Shown here in pieces: positions 54,765 through 64,000 of a stretch of 64,000 nt of DNA; positions within the stretch are counted from its first letter, which is position 1; every line of letters begins with the position of its first letter. The DNA is taken from NCBI GenBank assembly GCA_905221605.1, contig CAJNDS010002400.1:347501-411500 (forward strand). The letters are read 5' to 3'. The notes beneath the pieces were generated by a model. It was not told the DNA's origin. It saw only the letters and a program-made list of their open reading frames with translations, and did not search any database. The position numbers and the translations under genes were made by a program. This DNA comes from Symbiodinium natans (lineage: Eukaryota > Sar > Dinophyceae > Suessiales > Symbiodiniaceae).

Positions 54765-54950
54765 TTAGGAGAATATAGGTTCGATTCGGAAGATATTTCG
54801 GGATGAAGACATAGGACTGGGCGGCAGAACATTTCCAAGGCGCGTAGAACGCGGGGCTTGACTGGGGTAAGTTTTGGCTCCAGGGCCTCGATGAACTACA
54901 GCTTGCATCCCAGAAAGCGCAGCCAACATCTTCACCACCCTTTCCTCCAC
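54765..54950 (-). CDS. Possible exon, hypothetical
   Basis: Minus strand, EERVVKMLAALSGMQAVVHR then GPGAKTYPSQAPRSTRLGNV and LPPSPMSSSRNIFRIEP. It abuts a CCCTAAA array at 54953 on its upstream side. Acceptor not obvious. Confidence 0.32.
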   Translation of the reverse strand: MEERVVKMLAALSGMQAVVHRGPGAKTYPSQAPRSTRLGNVLPPSPMSSSRNIFRIEPIFS

Positions 54951-55059
54951 AAAACCCTAAACCCTAAACCCTAAACCCTAAACCCTAAACCACAAACCCT
55001 AAACTCCTGAACTCCCTAAACCCTAACACCTAAAGCCCGAAACCCCCTGGCCCAAGACC

Positions 55060-55120
55060 CCGGCATGGACTGCTCCGCCATGGAGCTGCCCTTCACGGAG
55101 CTGTCGATGAGGTACTTATC
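55060..55120 (-). CDS. Exon-like island
   Basis: After acceptor GTGATGCCAG the minus strand reads DKYLIDSSVKGSSMAEQSMP then G; a telomere-derived stretch follows. A donor could be GCCG|GGGTCT or beyond. Hydrophilic. Confidence 0.38.
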
Positions 55121-55734
55121 CTGGCATCACTTGAAGGGTTCCTTGAAACTCTCGTTACCTACAGTTTAACGGGTCATACCTACTGCTAAGGGGTAGCTAC
55201 CACTAAACTGTTCCCAGGTCCTTTAATTCGGGGTACCCCTTCTTTACCCCCAAATATTATGGAACCCCCTTAGTTTCGGAAAAATCCCACTTGACGGGGT
55301 ATAGTGTACTAACAGTCCTTAAAGGGGGAACATCCCAGCTGGCATCGCTTTAGGCCTGTAGGGCGTACCCGGACCCCCCCCCCCCCCCGCGCTTCCCCCG
55401 ACCCCTTTGGGGCGTTCAACCTAAGCGAAAAAGCAGCGCCCATGTTTCTTTGCACTAGGTCAGGAGGTTTAGATGGGACGCAAGACCCTGAACCCACCCT
55501 AAACCCACCGGTCGCAGGTGGCCTGGTGTCTTTGTATTTATAGGCTGGGTCACCTCTTGGAAAGGTTTAGGGTTAGTGTTCGGGGGTAGAGGGTTTAGGA
55601 AGCTAAGTTTTTGGGTGCAGGGTTAGAGAGTTGATAACAGCAACCCCCAACCAACTGCTCTCAACGACTCACGTAGCCCTATAAACGCGATGAACCTTTG
55701 AACCCTAAGCACCGTGCCAAACCACAAACCATCT

Positions 55735-56040
55735 CCTTCACTCCAAACAAACGGATGCATCAAACTGCTGGGGGCGGCGGTGACCAGAAGGGCTGCCACG
55801 AAGAGCGGCCTGCTTCATGGCAATGCTCCATTGGTTCAATAGCTGGGTGACAGGGGCGCGGTGCCAGAACACTAGACCCCCAAACCCTAGAACGCTGGCT
55901 GAACCTCCGCGCCAAATAAATTCCATCCGGATCAATGGTCGAACAAAAGTCTACATCCTACATCCCCAAGCTCGCCCCTTAGAAGCCCTTTCGGTCGTTG
56001 CCGCAACCACCTCACGGCCTAGAGGGCCTATCGGTTCCTA
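55735..56040. CDS. Coding-like island, strand uncertain
   Basis: Plus: a 74-codon frame ends INSIRINGRTKVYILHPQAR, PLEALSVVAATTSRPRGPIG, then TAA. Minus: VFWHRAPVTQLLNQWSIAMK and, in another frame, RPLFVAALLVTAAPSSLMHP. Repeat-free and GC-balanced, so probably exonic, but neither strand nor frame can be fixed from sequence alone. Confidence 0.28.
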
Positions 56041-56365
56041 ACCCCTAAACCCTAAACCCCAAACCCTAAACCTGAAAAACCCTGCAAGCGCCTCAAACGC
56101 CCTCCGGCCTCCAGCAAAGCGAGTCTAGGCTCAGGCCTGTCTTCTCCCGGAAACGCCGAAGGAAAATGAGGCCTTGCGGGCTGATCTTAGGGGGGGGGGG
56201 GGGGGGTTCAAGGGGGGGTTAAAGGAGGGTTTAGGGTTTAGGGTACGTGTCCCAAGGTTCTCTAATACTACTACTCCCAAAGGCTCCCTAAGCTTCTACA
56301 AGTTTCCCTAGGTACCTACCCCCCATGAATCCCCCCCCCCTTCTGCAGCCCGTCTCTGATCTAGG

Positions 56366-56432
56366 GTTCAAAGTATGGGCCCTTCATTTGGGGCCCTTGT
56401 TAGAAAGAGAAGAAGGGCCCATACTTCGGATC
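56366..56432. mobile_element. Short foldback repeat, family C (GGGCCC)
   Basis: TTCAAAGTATGGGCCCTTCA and AGAAGGGCCCATACTTCGGA are inverted. It is about half the length of the copy at 41820. Confidence 0.62.
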
Positions 56433-56456
56433 CCTATACACTAGGCTGCCCAGTAA

Positions 56457-56600
56457 CCAAGGCTTAGAAAGGGTGCCCTTTTTTGCTTAAAGGGGTTGAT
56501 AAGGGAAGCTAAACCCCCCAAAAAGGGAATAAGGGTAAACCCTAAACCCTAAACCCTAAACCCTACTACTGGGCATCCTGGTACACAAGGGTAAGGGAGC
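56457..56600. mobile_element. Family D repeat split by telomere-like units
   Basis: AGAAAGGGTGCCCTTTTTTG, GGGGTTGATAAGGGAAGCTA, AAAAAGGGAATAAGGGTA, then four CCCTAAA units, then CTACTGGGCATCCTGGTA. Related fragments lie at 5345-5440, 7860-7990, 41700-41800, 42360-42425, 50155-50240. Here the heptamers sit inside the repeat. Confidence 0.5.
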
Positions 56601-57105
56601 ATGCTCAGGGCCCATGGGTTCAACCTTCGAGCTGCGGGCTGTTCAGGGCCTGTCGCCAGAAGGGTGGGGATCTCCTAAACCCTAAACCCTAAACCCTAAA
56701 CCCTAAACCCTAAACCCTAAACCCTACACCGGGAGCTGCAGGTCATGATCTCCCTCAGATTGAAGAGAGCACGAATGGCTTAGGGTCAGCGCCTTCCTGC
56801 AGGGAAGGACAGAAGCAGGCTGTGAGAAACAGGTTGTAGGGTGTCGGGTTTCGGGTTTAGGTGAAACCCCGAAGCACTGGCGTCACATCCCCCGAGCCCT
56901 GCAAGGAAGTGAAAAACTGCAGGATCTCAACACCCACCCCTAAAAGGCCCCCAAAAACCCTAAACCCTCCCTCAACCCTGCTTGCCGAGGACATCCTGGG
57001 GCGCGGGCAACAGATCAATTCCGAGACCTCATGCATCGGAGCTTTAGGGCGTCGAGTGCCCAAAATCCACACTTCCGGACCCTAAACACGTAGCATCATC
57101 TTTGG

Positions 57106-57946
57106 GTGGTTCGAGGGCACAGTCTAGGATTTGGGAGGGTGAGGGCCTGGGAGGTGTCCATGGGAGCTAGGCTTTGTGGCAGTTCTGTGCTGGTACGGCT
57201 GCTGAAAGGGCTGGGAAAGCAAGTCACGAATGTCAGGAGAGCATATGTAAGTCCGCGAAGACTTTCCCACTTGCATCGTGTAACTGCAGTGCCTCGCTGC
57301 GCCCCAACAGCTGTGCAGACAGTTGGTTCTCACCAAGGCTGTCAAACAAAGACACATCACTGAGGTTTCTTTCGCCGCCCCGTAGAGCATGACAGTTTGC
57401 CTCTGCAATTGGGGAGTGCCCCAAATCTCTGCCTTCGTCTGTGCCAACGCGTGTCAACAAATTTCTTCTGGGTTGTTTGTCACTAAACAGTCTGCATGGC
57501 GCATGCAATCAGTCGGCACTGTTGGTGGACAAGTTTTGAATTGCGTTAGCTCATGTGAGCTCTATGACTTGGAGCATGATGTAGCCTACATCATTCTGCA
57601 GGCAAAGGCCATGGCTGATGCGCCAGGTATTCCGAAGTGATCAGCTCGGAAGAGGATGCTGATGGTACTCAGATGCCCGAAAAGAGCCGTGAGGCCTTGA
57701 GTTTTGCAGCGAGTGCGGTGCACGGTGCACTGCCGTCTCTTGGCACTGGCTCAGCGTTCGCAAACTTGCCAAAAGTCCCTTCGCGAACATGCAAAGTCGC
57801 ACAGGCCGGGCTTGGAACCGTGACGCGTGCGTTCCTTCAGCGGCTTCCTTCTTTGCGCTCTTGCTTTTGCTTTCCCAGGTCTGCCAGGAGGGCTGGTCAT
57901 CCTTGCAAAGGACAACTTTGCCCGACAAAATCAAGAAGTTCAATGA
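57106..57946 (+). CDS. Multi-exon hypothetical gene with phase-consistent GT-AG introns
   Basis: Exon 1 (possible start 57106, maybe earlier) ends VRRAY at donor CATAT|GTAAGT (57247). Exon 2 starts at 57386 after TTTCGCCGCCCCGTAG, in phase: SMTVCLCNWGVPQISAFVCA, NACQQISSGLFVTKQSAWRM, QSVGTVGGQVLNCVSSCELY, DLEHDVAYIILQAKAMADAP, ending at CCAG|GTATTC (57627). The last exon starts at 57879 after TTGCTTTTGCTTTCCCAG and, in phase, reads LPGGLVILAKDNFARQNQEV then Q and TGA at 57946. The middle intron (57653-57819) also reads well (EDADGTQMPEKSREALSFAA), and an alternative with it as an exon would end at 57953 (VCQEGWSSLQRTTLPDKIKK). Cys-rich. No family recognised. A further exon may lie at 56990-57046 (DILGRGQQINSETSCIG). 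Confidence 0.5.
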
Positions 57947-58159
57947 GGCCTGAACTCCAAGACCCTCAACCCCACGTCCAGAGCGAACCCCCCAAAAAAC
58001 AGGAAACATCATGAGACCCTTGACACCCTAAACCCCAAACCCTAAACCCTAACCCTAAACCCTAAACCCTGTACCCTAGACCCTAGACCCTAAACCCTAA
58101 ACCCTAAACACTAAGAGGACGTGCTTGGGGTGCAAGCGCCCACACGGGGACCAACCACC

Positions 58160-58307
58160 AAACCCTCGCCCTAAACCCTAAACCCTTAATTAACCCTAGC
58201 CCTAAACCCTAAACCCTTAATTAACCCTAAAACCCTTAATAATTAACCCTAAACCCTTAATTAACCCTTAATTAACCCTAAACCCTTAATTAACCCTAAA
58301 ACCCTGC
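58160..58307 (-). repeat. Telomere-like array with TTAATTAA linkers
   Basis: CCCTAAACCCTTAATTAA units. The TTAATTA-linked form is otherwise seen mainly inside the transposon (14.8-16.6 kb), so this may be a trace of a related element. Confidence 0.85.
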
Positions 58308-58337
58308 AGACCTTCGAAGTTTAGGGATTTGGGAGGC

Positions 58338-58419
58338 GCCGCCCCCCGCCTCGAAGAAGCCATTCTCAAAGAGGCCCAGGATGAAAGCTGCGACCTGCGC
58401 AGTCAGGCCCAAGACTCCA
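58338..58419 (-). CDS. Exon-like island with a transmembrane helix
   Basis: Minus strand after acceptor CCAACCCTCAG: SGVLGLTAQVAAFILGLFEN then GFFEAGG. About 20 hydrophobic residues followed by an amphipathic end. It resembles the island at 46.3 kb. Donor not defined. Probably part of a multipass membrane protein. Confidence 0.42.
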
Positions 58420-58837
58420 CTGAGGGTTGGGGGTTTGGGGTTTAGAGTTTGGGGTTTAGGGTTTGGGGTTTAGGGTTTGGGGTTTAAGGTTTGGGGTTTA
58501 GGGTTTAGGGCTTCGGGCTTCGGGGGTTGAGGGATTTTTGGAGGTTCATGCAGGCACTTATACGTAGGGTGTAGGGTTCAAGGTTTGGGGTTTAGGGTGA
58601 CCAGGAGGTTCATGGCTACGCATACACAGTATTCTGAGTTCGGACGCATTCCTTATTCGTGGGATGTTGGGCCCCTCTGCAAGATTGCCCTCAGTCTTCA
58701 GAGTTGGGAAGGGGGAATATCGGAGTTTAAACTTGACGGTGTAGAGTGTAGGCTTTAGATTTTAGGGCTTAGAGTTTAGGGTGTGTGTTCTTAATATTTT
58801 TCGAAACTTTCTTCATACTTTGATCGATATCCCGTGT

Positions 58838-58949
58838 ACTTGAAGGTTCATGGGCACTTATAAGTACGGTTGTAAGTACCTTAAACATGGCTATGACCGT
58901 ACTTACGCTACTTGTAACCCTACTTACAAGTACCCATGAACCTCCAAGT
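58838..58949. mobile_element. Short foldback repeat, best family A copy
   Basis: 112 bp from ACTTGAAGGTTCATGGGCAC to GTACCCATGAACCTCCAAGT. The arms are near-perfect inverted repeats over about 45 bp with only a short loop around CATGGCTATG. No coding potential. Confidence 0.8.
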
Positions 58950-59025
58950 AAGCTCATAATATAGCACAGGGGCCTTCAAACCCAACGCATCAAGGGCTTG
59001 CCAGAGAGCTTTAAACTCAAGGTTT

Positions 59026-59028
<3 letters not shown>

Positions 59029-59062
<34 letters not shown>
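59029..59062 (+). repeat. (AC)n microsatellite
   Basis: About 16 AC units. Confidence 0.95.
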
Positions 59063-59063
<1 letters not shown>

Positions 59064-60193
59064 ATGAATATGCCCCCACACACCCTGAACCCTAACCCTA
59101 AACCCTAAACCCGAAGAACCCGAAGCCTACCTGGTCGCCCCCTCCCCTCCAAAACCTCAACCCCAATTTCTGAGCTCCCAGATCGGGGCCTCGATGGGGT
59201 TGGTATCGCCCAGAGACTTTCGCCATCCCCCTGGGCTTCTTTTGAGGGTTGGGGGTTTCAGGGTTTCGGGTTGAGGATATAAGGGCTGAGGCTTCGCTTC
59301 TTTGGGCCCAGGGTCAGGGTTGCCTAAAACTGAGTTGGGTTTAGGGATTTCCCTAGGATTTCCCTAATCCTCAAACCCTAAACCCCAGCTCCACAAGTAC
59401 CCGCTGGTACTTGTGGAGCTGGTGCCCAATTCCGTCCTGAAAAAGGGACTCCTACGAGGGAGCCTTACCAAGGCCTTCTAGGGGGTTCTATGGGGTATTT
59501 TGGATCCCTAAACCCTCAACCCTAAACCCTTACGTAACCCCAGACCCTGTAAACCTTAGGGTTTACAGGGTTTGGGGCTTTCGTGTCCCGCAACTAAGGC
59601 AAGTACGCAGGTCGGTGTGGCAGTTGGACCTATGGAACCGCTCCTGCACGCAGAGGGAAAGTTGAGGTTTAGGGTTTGGGTTTAAGGCTGAGGGTTTAGG
59701 GTTCAGGCCTTAGGATTTATAGGGCTTGGGGTTTGTTGAAATGGAACTAGTTCAGGCTAAGGGTTTGCGGCTTTCGAGGCCCCAAAACCCCTCAAGGCCA
59801 AAACAACAAAAACCCTAAACCCATTAAACACCTGTGAAGCCCTAACCCTGCAACCCTCAAACCTCAAACCTAAAACCCCAAACCCTGACACCCTAAACAC
59901 CCAAAAGCCTAAATCCCCAAAAACCCTTTTTACCCTAAACCCCTATACGCTTAAACCCTCACCAACACCAAACCCCAAACCTCAAACCCCCAAACCCCCA
60001 TAGGCCCCCATACCCCCATACCCCAAACCCCCATACCCCCATACCCCACAGCAGACCCCAAAGCAAACCCCAAACCCCAACCCTTAAGCCCTAAACCAAA
60101 ACTTGGCTGCACTCAGAAGGGTAGCTAAAAATTAAATTTTTTCGCTGCAATATTTAGAAACCCAATAAACCCAAAAAAGCTAAGGATCTAAAG

Positions 60194-60283
60194 TTACAGT
60201 AAAGCACCACAAAGAAAAAAAAGGCACCACGCCTCATTGTAGAGTGCCCGGAGATCCTGTGCCTCCTTGCTCAGCTCCTGGGA
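60194..60283 (-). CDS. Terminal exon, coiled-coil protein
   Basis: Minus strand after TTTCCTGAG: SQELSKEAQDLRALYNEAWC then LFFLCGALL and TAA at 60194. Helical and charged at first, hydrophobic at the very end. It probably continues the island at 60538-60657, with the heptamer-rich 60300-60537 as intron. Confidence 0.42.
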   Translation of the reverse strand, partial: SQELSKEAQDLRALYNEAWCLFFLCGALL

Positions 60284-60317
60284 CTCAGGAAACCTCCCTA
60301 CAGGCTTCAAGGATCCA

Positions 60318-60420
60318 AGGGTTTAGGGTTTAGGGCTAGGGTTTAGGGCTTCTTGGATCCAAGGGTTTGGGGTTTAGGGCTAGGGTTTAGGGCTTCTTGG
60401 ATCCAACGGTTTAGGGTTAG
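60318..60420 (+). repeat. Tandem repeat built from telomere-like units
   Basis: Three copies of a unit of about 43-49 bp: GGATCCAAGGGTTTAGGG, GGGCTAGGG, TTTAGGGCTTCTT. A higher-order repeat of heptamers plus a unique spacer. Confidence 0.8.
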
Positions 60421-60537
60421 GGCTAGGCCAGTGGTGTACATCTACTGCAAACATTGAGGAATCCAATCTTCCGAACAACCACACAATCCTCAACCCTGAA
60501 CCCTAAACCCTCAACCCTCAACCCTAAACCCTAAACC

Positions 60538-60657
60538 CTAGGAGTTCTGCTCTCTCAGCTCCTCCTTGTCCTGGCGGAGGATCTCCTGCTGGCGGGCGCT
60601 TTGCGTGCTCTGCACCCTACATGAGTCTACGATGACCTCCCGTCTGAGCTCGGCTCG
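60538..60657 (-). CDS. Exon-like island, coiled-coil protein
   Basis: Minus strand, RAELRREVIVDSCRVQSTQS, ARQQEILRQDKEELREQNS, with TAG at 60538 formed by the flanking CCCTAG heptamer. The Glu/Arg/Gln-rich heptads predict a coiled coil. An internal acceptor (GTAGGGTGCAG) could begin the exon at STQSARQQ. The next island downstream on the same strand (60283) has the same character. Confidence 0.48.
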   Translation of the reverse strand, partial: RAELRREVIVDSCRVQSTQSARQQEILRQDKEELREQNS

Positions 60658-60884
60658 GGGGGTTTAGGGTTTAGGGTTTAGGGTTTAGGGTTCAGGGGGT
60701 TCACGGCTACGGTCATGTAGCCATGAAGGCCCAAATATGCTGTGCCGTACTGTGCCTTCGGACAGTTTAAGAGGCTCGGGATAGGATGATGGGAACCCAG
60801 AAATGCGGACCATGGAAACGTGAGCTTTTGCGGCATTGCAGCACGGACTCTGATATTCAGCGTACCCACTAAGGGTCAATCAAT

Positions 60885-61060
60885 TTGAGACCAGGTGGCT
60901 GGGCTAAACAAGGCCCGTTTATTAAAGCAAAGGGGGTACTTAGAGCAACAAGCCCTGGCAATAAGTCCTGGTGGATGAAGCAGATGCAGCGCACCAGCAA
61001 GGAAAGCCTGGGGTGGAATTTGCCCAACGCCATGCCCAAAATGTGGGGGATACGCCTGAA
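60885..61060 (+). CDS. Possible coding island
   Basis: Plus frame MRPGGWAKQGPFIKAKGVLR, ATSPGNKSWWMKQMQRTSKE, SLGWNLPNAMPKMWGIRLN. Overlapping frames on both strands are also open. No splice signals fixed. Confidence 0.28.
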
Positions 61061-61074
61061 CCCTATAGACCCTA

Positions 61075-61213
61075 CTTGGAGATTCATGAGTACTTACAAG
61101 TAGGGCTAAAAGTTGGGTGGAGGTTCATGGGCACTTTTCAAGAAGGTTCTAAGTAGGGCAACTCTGGTCATAGCCTTCTAGCCCTACTTCTAAGTACTCA
61201 TGCACCTTCCAGA
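61075..61213. mobile_element. Nested or tandem family A foldbacks
   Basis: Two left arms in a row (TTGGAGATTCATGAGTACTT and GGAGGTTCATGGGCACTT) but one right arm (AAGTACTCATGCACCTTCCA). This is best explained by insertion next to, or rearrangement of, an older copy. Confidence 0.6.
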
Positions 61214-61837
61214 AGAGCTTAAAGGGCCTCAGAATTTTGGTCCAAGGGGCTGCAAGACTTTAAAGTTTCATGCTTTTAGGCTTCCGGTTGGCTATTCCAG
61301 TTGAATAGGGTTCCAATGCTGTCCGAAAGTATTCATTGGTGCTAGGTTTCTTTCTCTCACCCGCTGTGAGATGTCGCAGGCCACCACCCAAACCATTGCA
61401 TTTAGGGTTTAGGGCTGCCGCCCTCAATTCGTATTCAGACGAAGTACTGGTCGGCGTTGTACAGGGGCCCGGATTCTAGGGCTTTCGGGCCAGCCCTCTG
61501 TGTTGTGGTAAGCTACCACAACCGCCCCCGCCCCCCCTCCTGAACCCTGGATTACACATGTGCCTTCGTGCGGCATGCCTCCCCTCCACACCCCTGCGTG
61601 TGTCGGGGGCGGCATTTCCGCATGTTACTTGCTGCCGCTGCGCTGCGGGACGACCTAAGCCTCAAACCCTATAACCCTATAAACCCTGAATCCCAAACCG
61701 CCCACCCAGGTTCCACAAAAAATGGAGATGGAATGGCGGCTCTGGATTTCGGGCAGCCCTACGACGCCAAGAGCCCCGAAAAGTAAAACAGCCCAGAGCC
61801 CGAAAGCCCAAAGCCCGAGAGCCCTCTTTCAAGCGTT

Positions 61838-61955
61838 TAGGTTTAGGGTTTAGGTTTAGGGTTTAGGGTTTAGGGTTTAGGGTTTAGGGTTTAGGGTTTA
61901 GGGTTTAGGGTTTAGGGTTTAGGGTTTAGGGTTTTACGGTTTAGGGTTTAGGGTT
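61838..61955 (+). repeat. Interstitial telomere-like array (TTTAGGG)
   Basis: About 16 units, nearly perfect. Confidence 0.94.
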
Positions 61956-62118
61956 ACAACCCAACAAAAAAAAACAGCCCGAGAGACTTCATCTGGTTGA
62001 AGGATCTGCTGGGCGCAAGCTCATCATCATCACCTGAAGGAAAGCCAACGAGCACAATGCCCCTCCATGCAAGGAATACGACGTCCTTAGCTAGGGGGCT
62101 ACTGCAACAATTACCCTT

Positions 62119-62496
62119 CTAGCCTTCGAGGACTGTCAGATACCGTACATGACTACAGCTATTTGCTTCATACAAAGAGATGGAGGCTCTGGGTAACATC
62201 CAAAAGCTACCCCAAATAGCCTGCCTAAAACCTTCCTTACGAGGCTCAAGGTCAAGGGAACTGAACCCAAAACTTCTGAAAGCCCGCATGGGAAAATGAT
62301 CCTACATGGGGTCCCACCAAGAATGCCCCAGAAGGGACCCCAAAAGCCTTTCAACAATCTCGTTCTTTGCACGGCGTAGGCGGGAGCACGACTCAAAGCC
62401 AAAGGCCGCGATTGGCAAGGCACCGAAAAGAAGCCCAATGGAAGCACCACATATGGTGCAAGCTTCGCCCAGTTTCGCAAAGGCTAAGCCCGACAC
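62119..62496 (-). pseudogene. Coding-like stretch with one in-frame stop
   Basis: Minus strand: GLAFAKLGEACTICGASIGL, LFGALPIAAFGFESCSRLRR, AKNEIVERLLGSLLGHSWWD, PM, then TAG at about 62300. The same frame continues without a stop for 60 more codons (DHFPMRAFRSFGFSSLDLEP and so on) to TAG at 62119. Either a nonsense-mutated copy or an exon followed by chance readthrough. Hydrophobic first half. No family. Confidence 0.3.
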
Positions 62497-63011
62497 CCTA
62501 AACCCTAAACGCTAATCCACTAAACCCTATGAACCACTAAACCCTAAACCCTAAACCCCAAAGACAAGGGGGTGGGGGTCGGAGCCAAGGCATGCGCTGA
62601 ACTCCGCGTGGTCTCGCCGCCGCGCCCGCTTCTGGCCCTTGTTTCGGGGTTTGAAGCTTCGGGGTTTCGGGGTGCAGGGTTAGGGCTAGGTTTTGCAGGG
62701 TTAGGGTTTAGAGTTTAGGATTTGCAGGGTTCTGCAGGGTTTTGAAGAGTCTTGCAGGGCCTTGCAGAGTTTTCGCAGGGTTTCGTGGGGTTCAGGGTTG
62801 AGGGGTCTGGGGCTCGGGGATGTCAGGTTCAAGGTGCAGGCTTATCAAAGTTTGTCGAGCTTCCTGTCTTTTTGCCGGGGGCCCTTTTTCGGGCACAGCT
62901 TGCAATCCCCCGCCTTGCTTCCTCTCCCTGTCCCTGTAGCAGTGAGGCCCAAACTAGATACCGAGCCTCCTGACCCCCCTCCCACCCCCCCCCCCCGCAC
63001 ACCTGCCACAG

Positions 63012-63053
63012 AGTATCAGTATGGCCGCTTACGACACTCTGGCGTTTTATGGG
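63012..63053 (+). CDS. Short exon (42 nt)
   Basis: Acceptor CACCTGCCACAG preceded by a C-rich tract, exon SISMAAYDTLAFYG in phase, donor GGG|GTGAGG. Both splice signals are good and the exon contains an ATG, so it might be a first coding exon. Confidence 0.4.
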
Positions 63054-63225
63054 GTGAGGGGTGTACGGAGGCGGTGTCATACTAGCAGGAGAGGGTTACT
63101 TCTCCAAGAAACAGAAATTGGCTGTTGCGAGTACAATACTCGAACCGGAGGATTGCCATGAGTCGGGTTAAAAAGAAGCGAGTAACAAGTGAATGGCTCC
63201 ATGAATAAATACAGAACTAAAAAAC

Positions 63226-63307
63226 AACAAACATATATATATATATACATATATATATACATATAAACGAAAGTTCAAAATGAGTAAGTAAATACAGAAA
63301 TAATTAA

Positions 63308-63341
<34 letters not shown>

Positions 63342-63342
63342 A
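63226..63342. repeat. (TA)n microsatellites
   Basis: Two TATA runs, at about 63233-63260 (with CATA interruptions) and 63311-63339, in an AT-rich island of about 200 bp, unlike the GC-balanced surroundings. Confidence 0.9.
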
Positions 63343-63762
63343 TTTCCTTAGCTCCTGAACCCTAAAAAGCCCGCAAACTCCTAAACTCCTAAACTCCTAA
63401 ACCCTCAACCCTCAACCCTAAACCCTAAACCCGAAACCCTAAACCTAAGCCCCTCCAAGTCGAGCCCCCCGCAGAGGCCGACGACCCGCCAAAGTTGTAA
63501 TGGACTGGGAGGTTGGCCAACGGCCTGGGTTGAACAAGTTGAGGGCTATTTAGGGCTTAGGGTTTAGGATTTATAGGGCTTGGGGTTCAGCAAGGGATGA
63601 TTGCTTTAGGCTTTCGTGCGAGAAAGCCCTTTGAATCCCTGAGTTGGGGCATTGGGGTATGCAAGTTGAAATGAGCCGTCGGGCTGGAGTTCCAGGCTTC
63701 AGGTTCATCATGACCACTATGGCCAGTATTGTTGTAGGAAAAATAGAAGGAGGAAAAAATGA

Positions 63763-63792
63763 AAGTAGTAGTAGTAGTAGTAGTAGGAGTAG

Positions 63793-63858
<66 letters not shown>

Positions 63859-64000
63859 CAGTAGCAGTGGTAGTTGTAGCTGTAGCTGTAGCTGTAGTCG
63901 TAGTCGTAGTCGTAGTAGTCGTAGTTGTCGTAGTTGTCGTAGTTGTGGTAGTTGTTGTAGTTGTTGTAGTTGTTGTAGTTGTTGTAGTTGGTGTAGTTGT
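63763..64000 (+). repeat. (TAG)n / (TTG TAG)n triplet array, open at window end
   Basis: (GTA)n changing to GCAGTA, GCTGTA, GTCGTA and GTTGTA hexamers. It runs off the window. It resembles the TAG/TCG part of the array at 42990. Confidence 0.95.

Overview
The window looks like nuclear DNA of a eukaryotic alga, most probably an alveolate (dinoflagellate or chromerid). The grounds are plant/alveolate-type telomere heptamers (TTTAGGG / CCCTAAA) scattered from about 3.2 kb to the right end, short exon-like islands bounded by GT-AG signals in long repeat-rich introns, Cys/Trp-rich proteins, and no bacterial gene organisation. Assignment to a genus would be a guess.

Layout. (1) 1-2785: a long minus-strand gene, about 928 codons in two frames, open to the left edge and therefore partial, preceded by a 370-bp pyrimidine tract. 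(2) 3.2-12.4 kb: mostly non-coding, with telomere-like arrays, poly(T)-poly(G) tracts and small foldback repeats, plus a few exon-like islands. (3) 12445-29296: a large DNA transposon. It has about 30-bp terminal inverted repeats starting ATGTTGCACCC, flanked by TA on both sides inside a CCCTAAA repeat. It carries a zinc-ribbon protein (ORF1, 332 aa) and a split ORF2/ORF3 that together look like a pogo/CENP-B-type DDE transposase fused to a Ulp1-like cysteine protease. It also holds internal telomere-repeat blocks, a 10-bp repeat array and a 248-bp satellite. The pentamer CTNAG is more than tenfold over-represented in its unique DNA. About 5.2 kb of the element appears twice at over 99% identity on either side of a 100-N gap. 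This is most simply two overlapping contigs or alleles placed in series, so the true element is probably about 11.6 kb. (4) 29.3-64 kb: the same telomere-repeat-rich background with many exon-like islands on both strands, including membrane-protein exons on the minus strand and a multi-exon gene at 57.1-57.95 kb. Several short foldback families (about 60-140 bp) and microsatellites are dispersed here.

How it fits together. The transposon's architecture (paired HTH, D-D-(35)-D spacing, TA target duplication) is coherent with the Tc1/mariner/pogo superfamily. The attached Ulp1 domain, the PCNA-box-like motif, the companion zinc-ribbon ORF and the CTNAG bias are unusual additions. Outside the element, telomere-like arrays sit between exon islands and in places supply the CCCTAG-type acceptors. 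No tRNA, rRNA, CRISPR or bacterial feature was seen.
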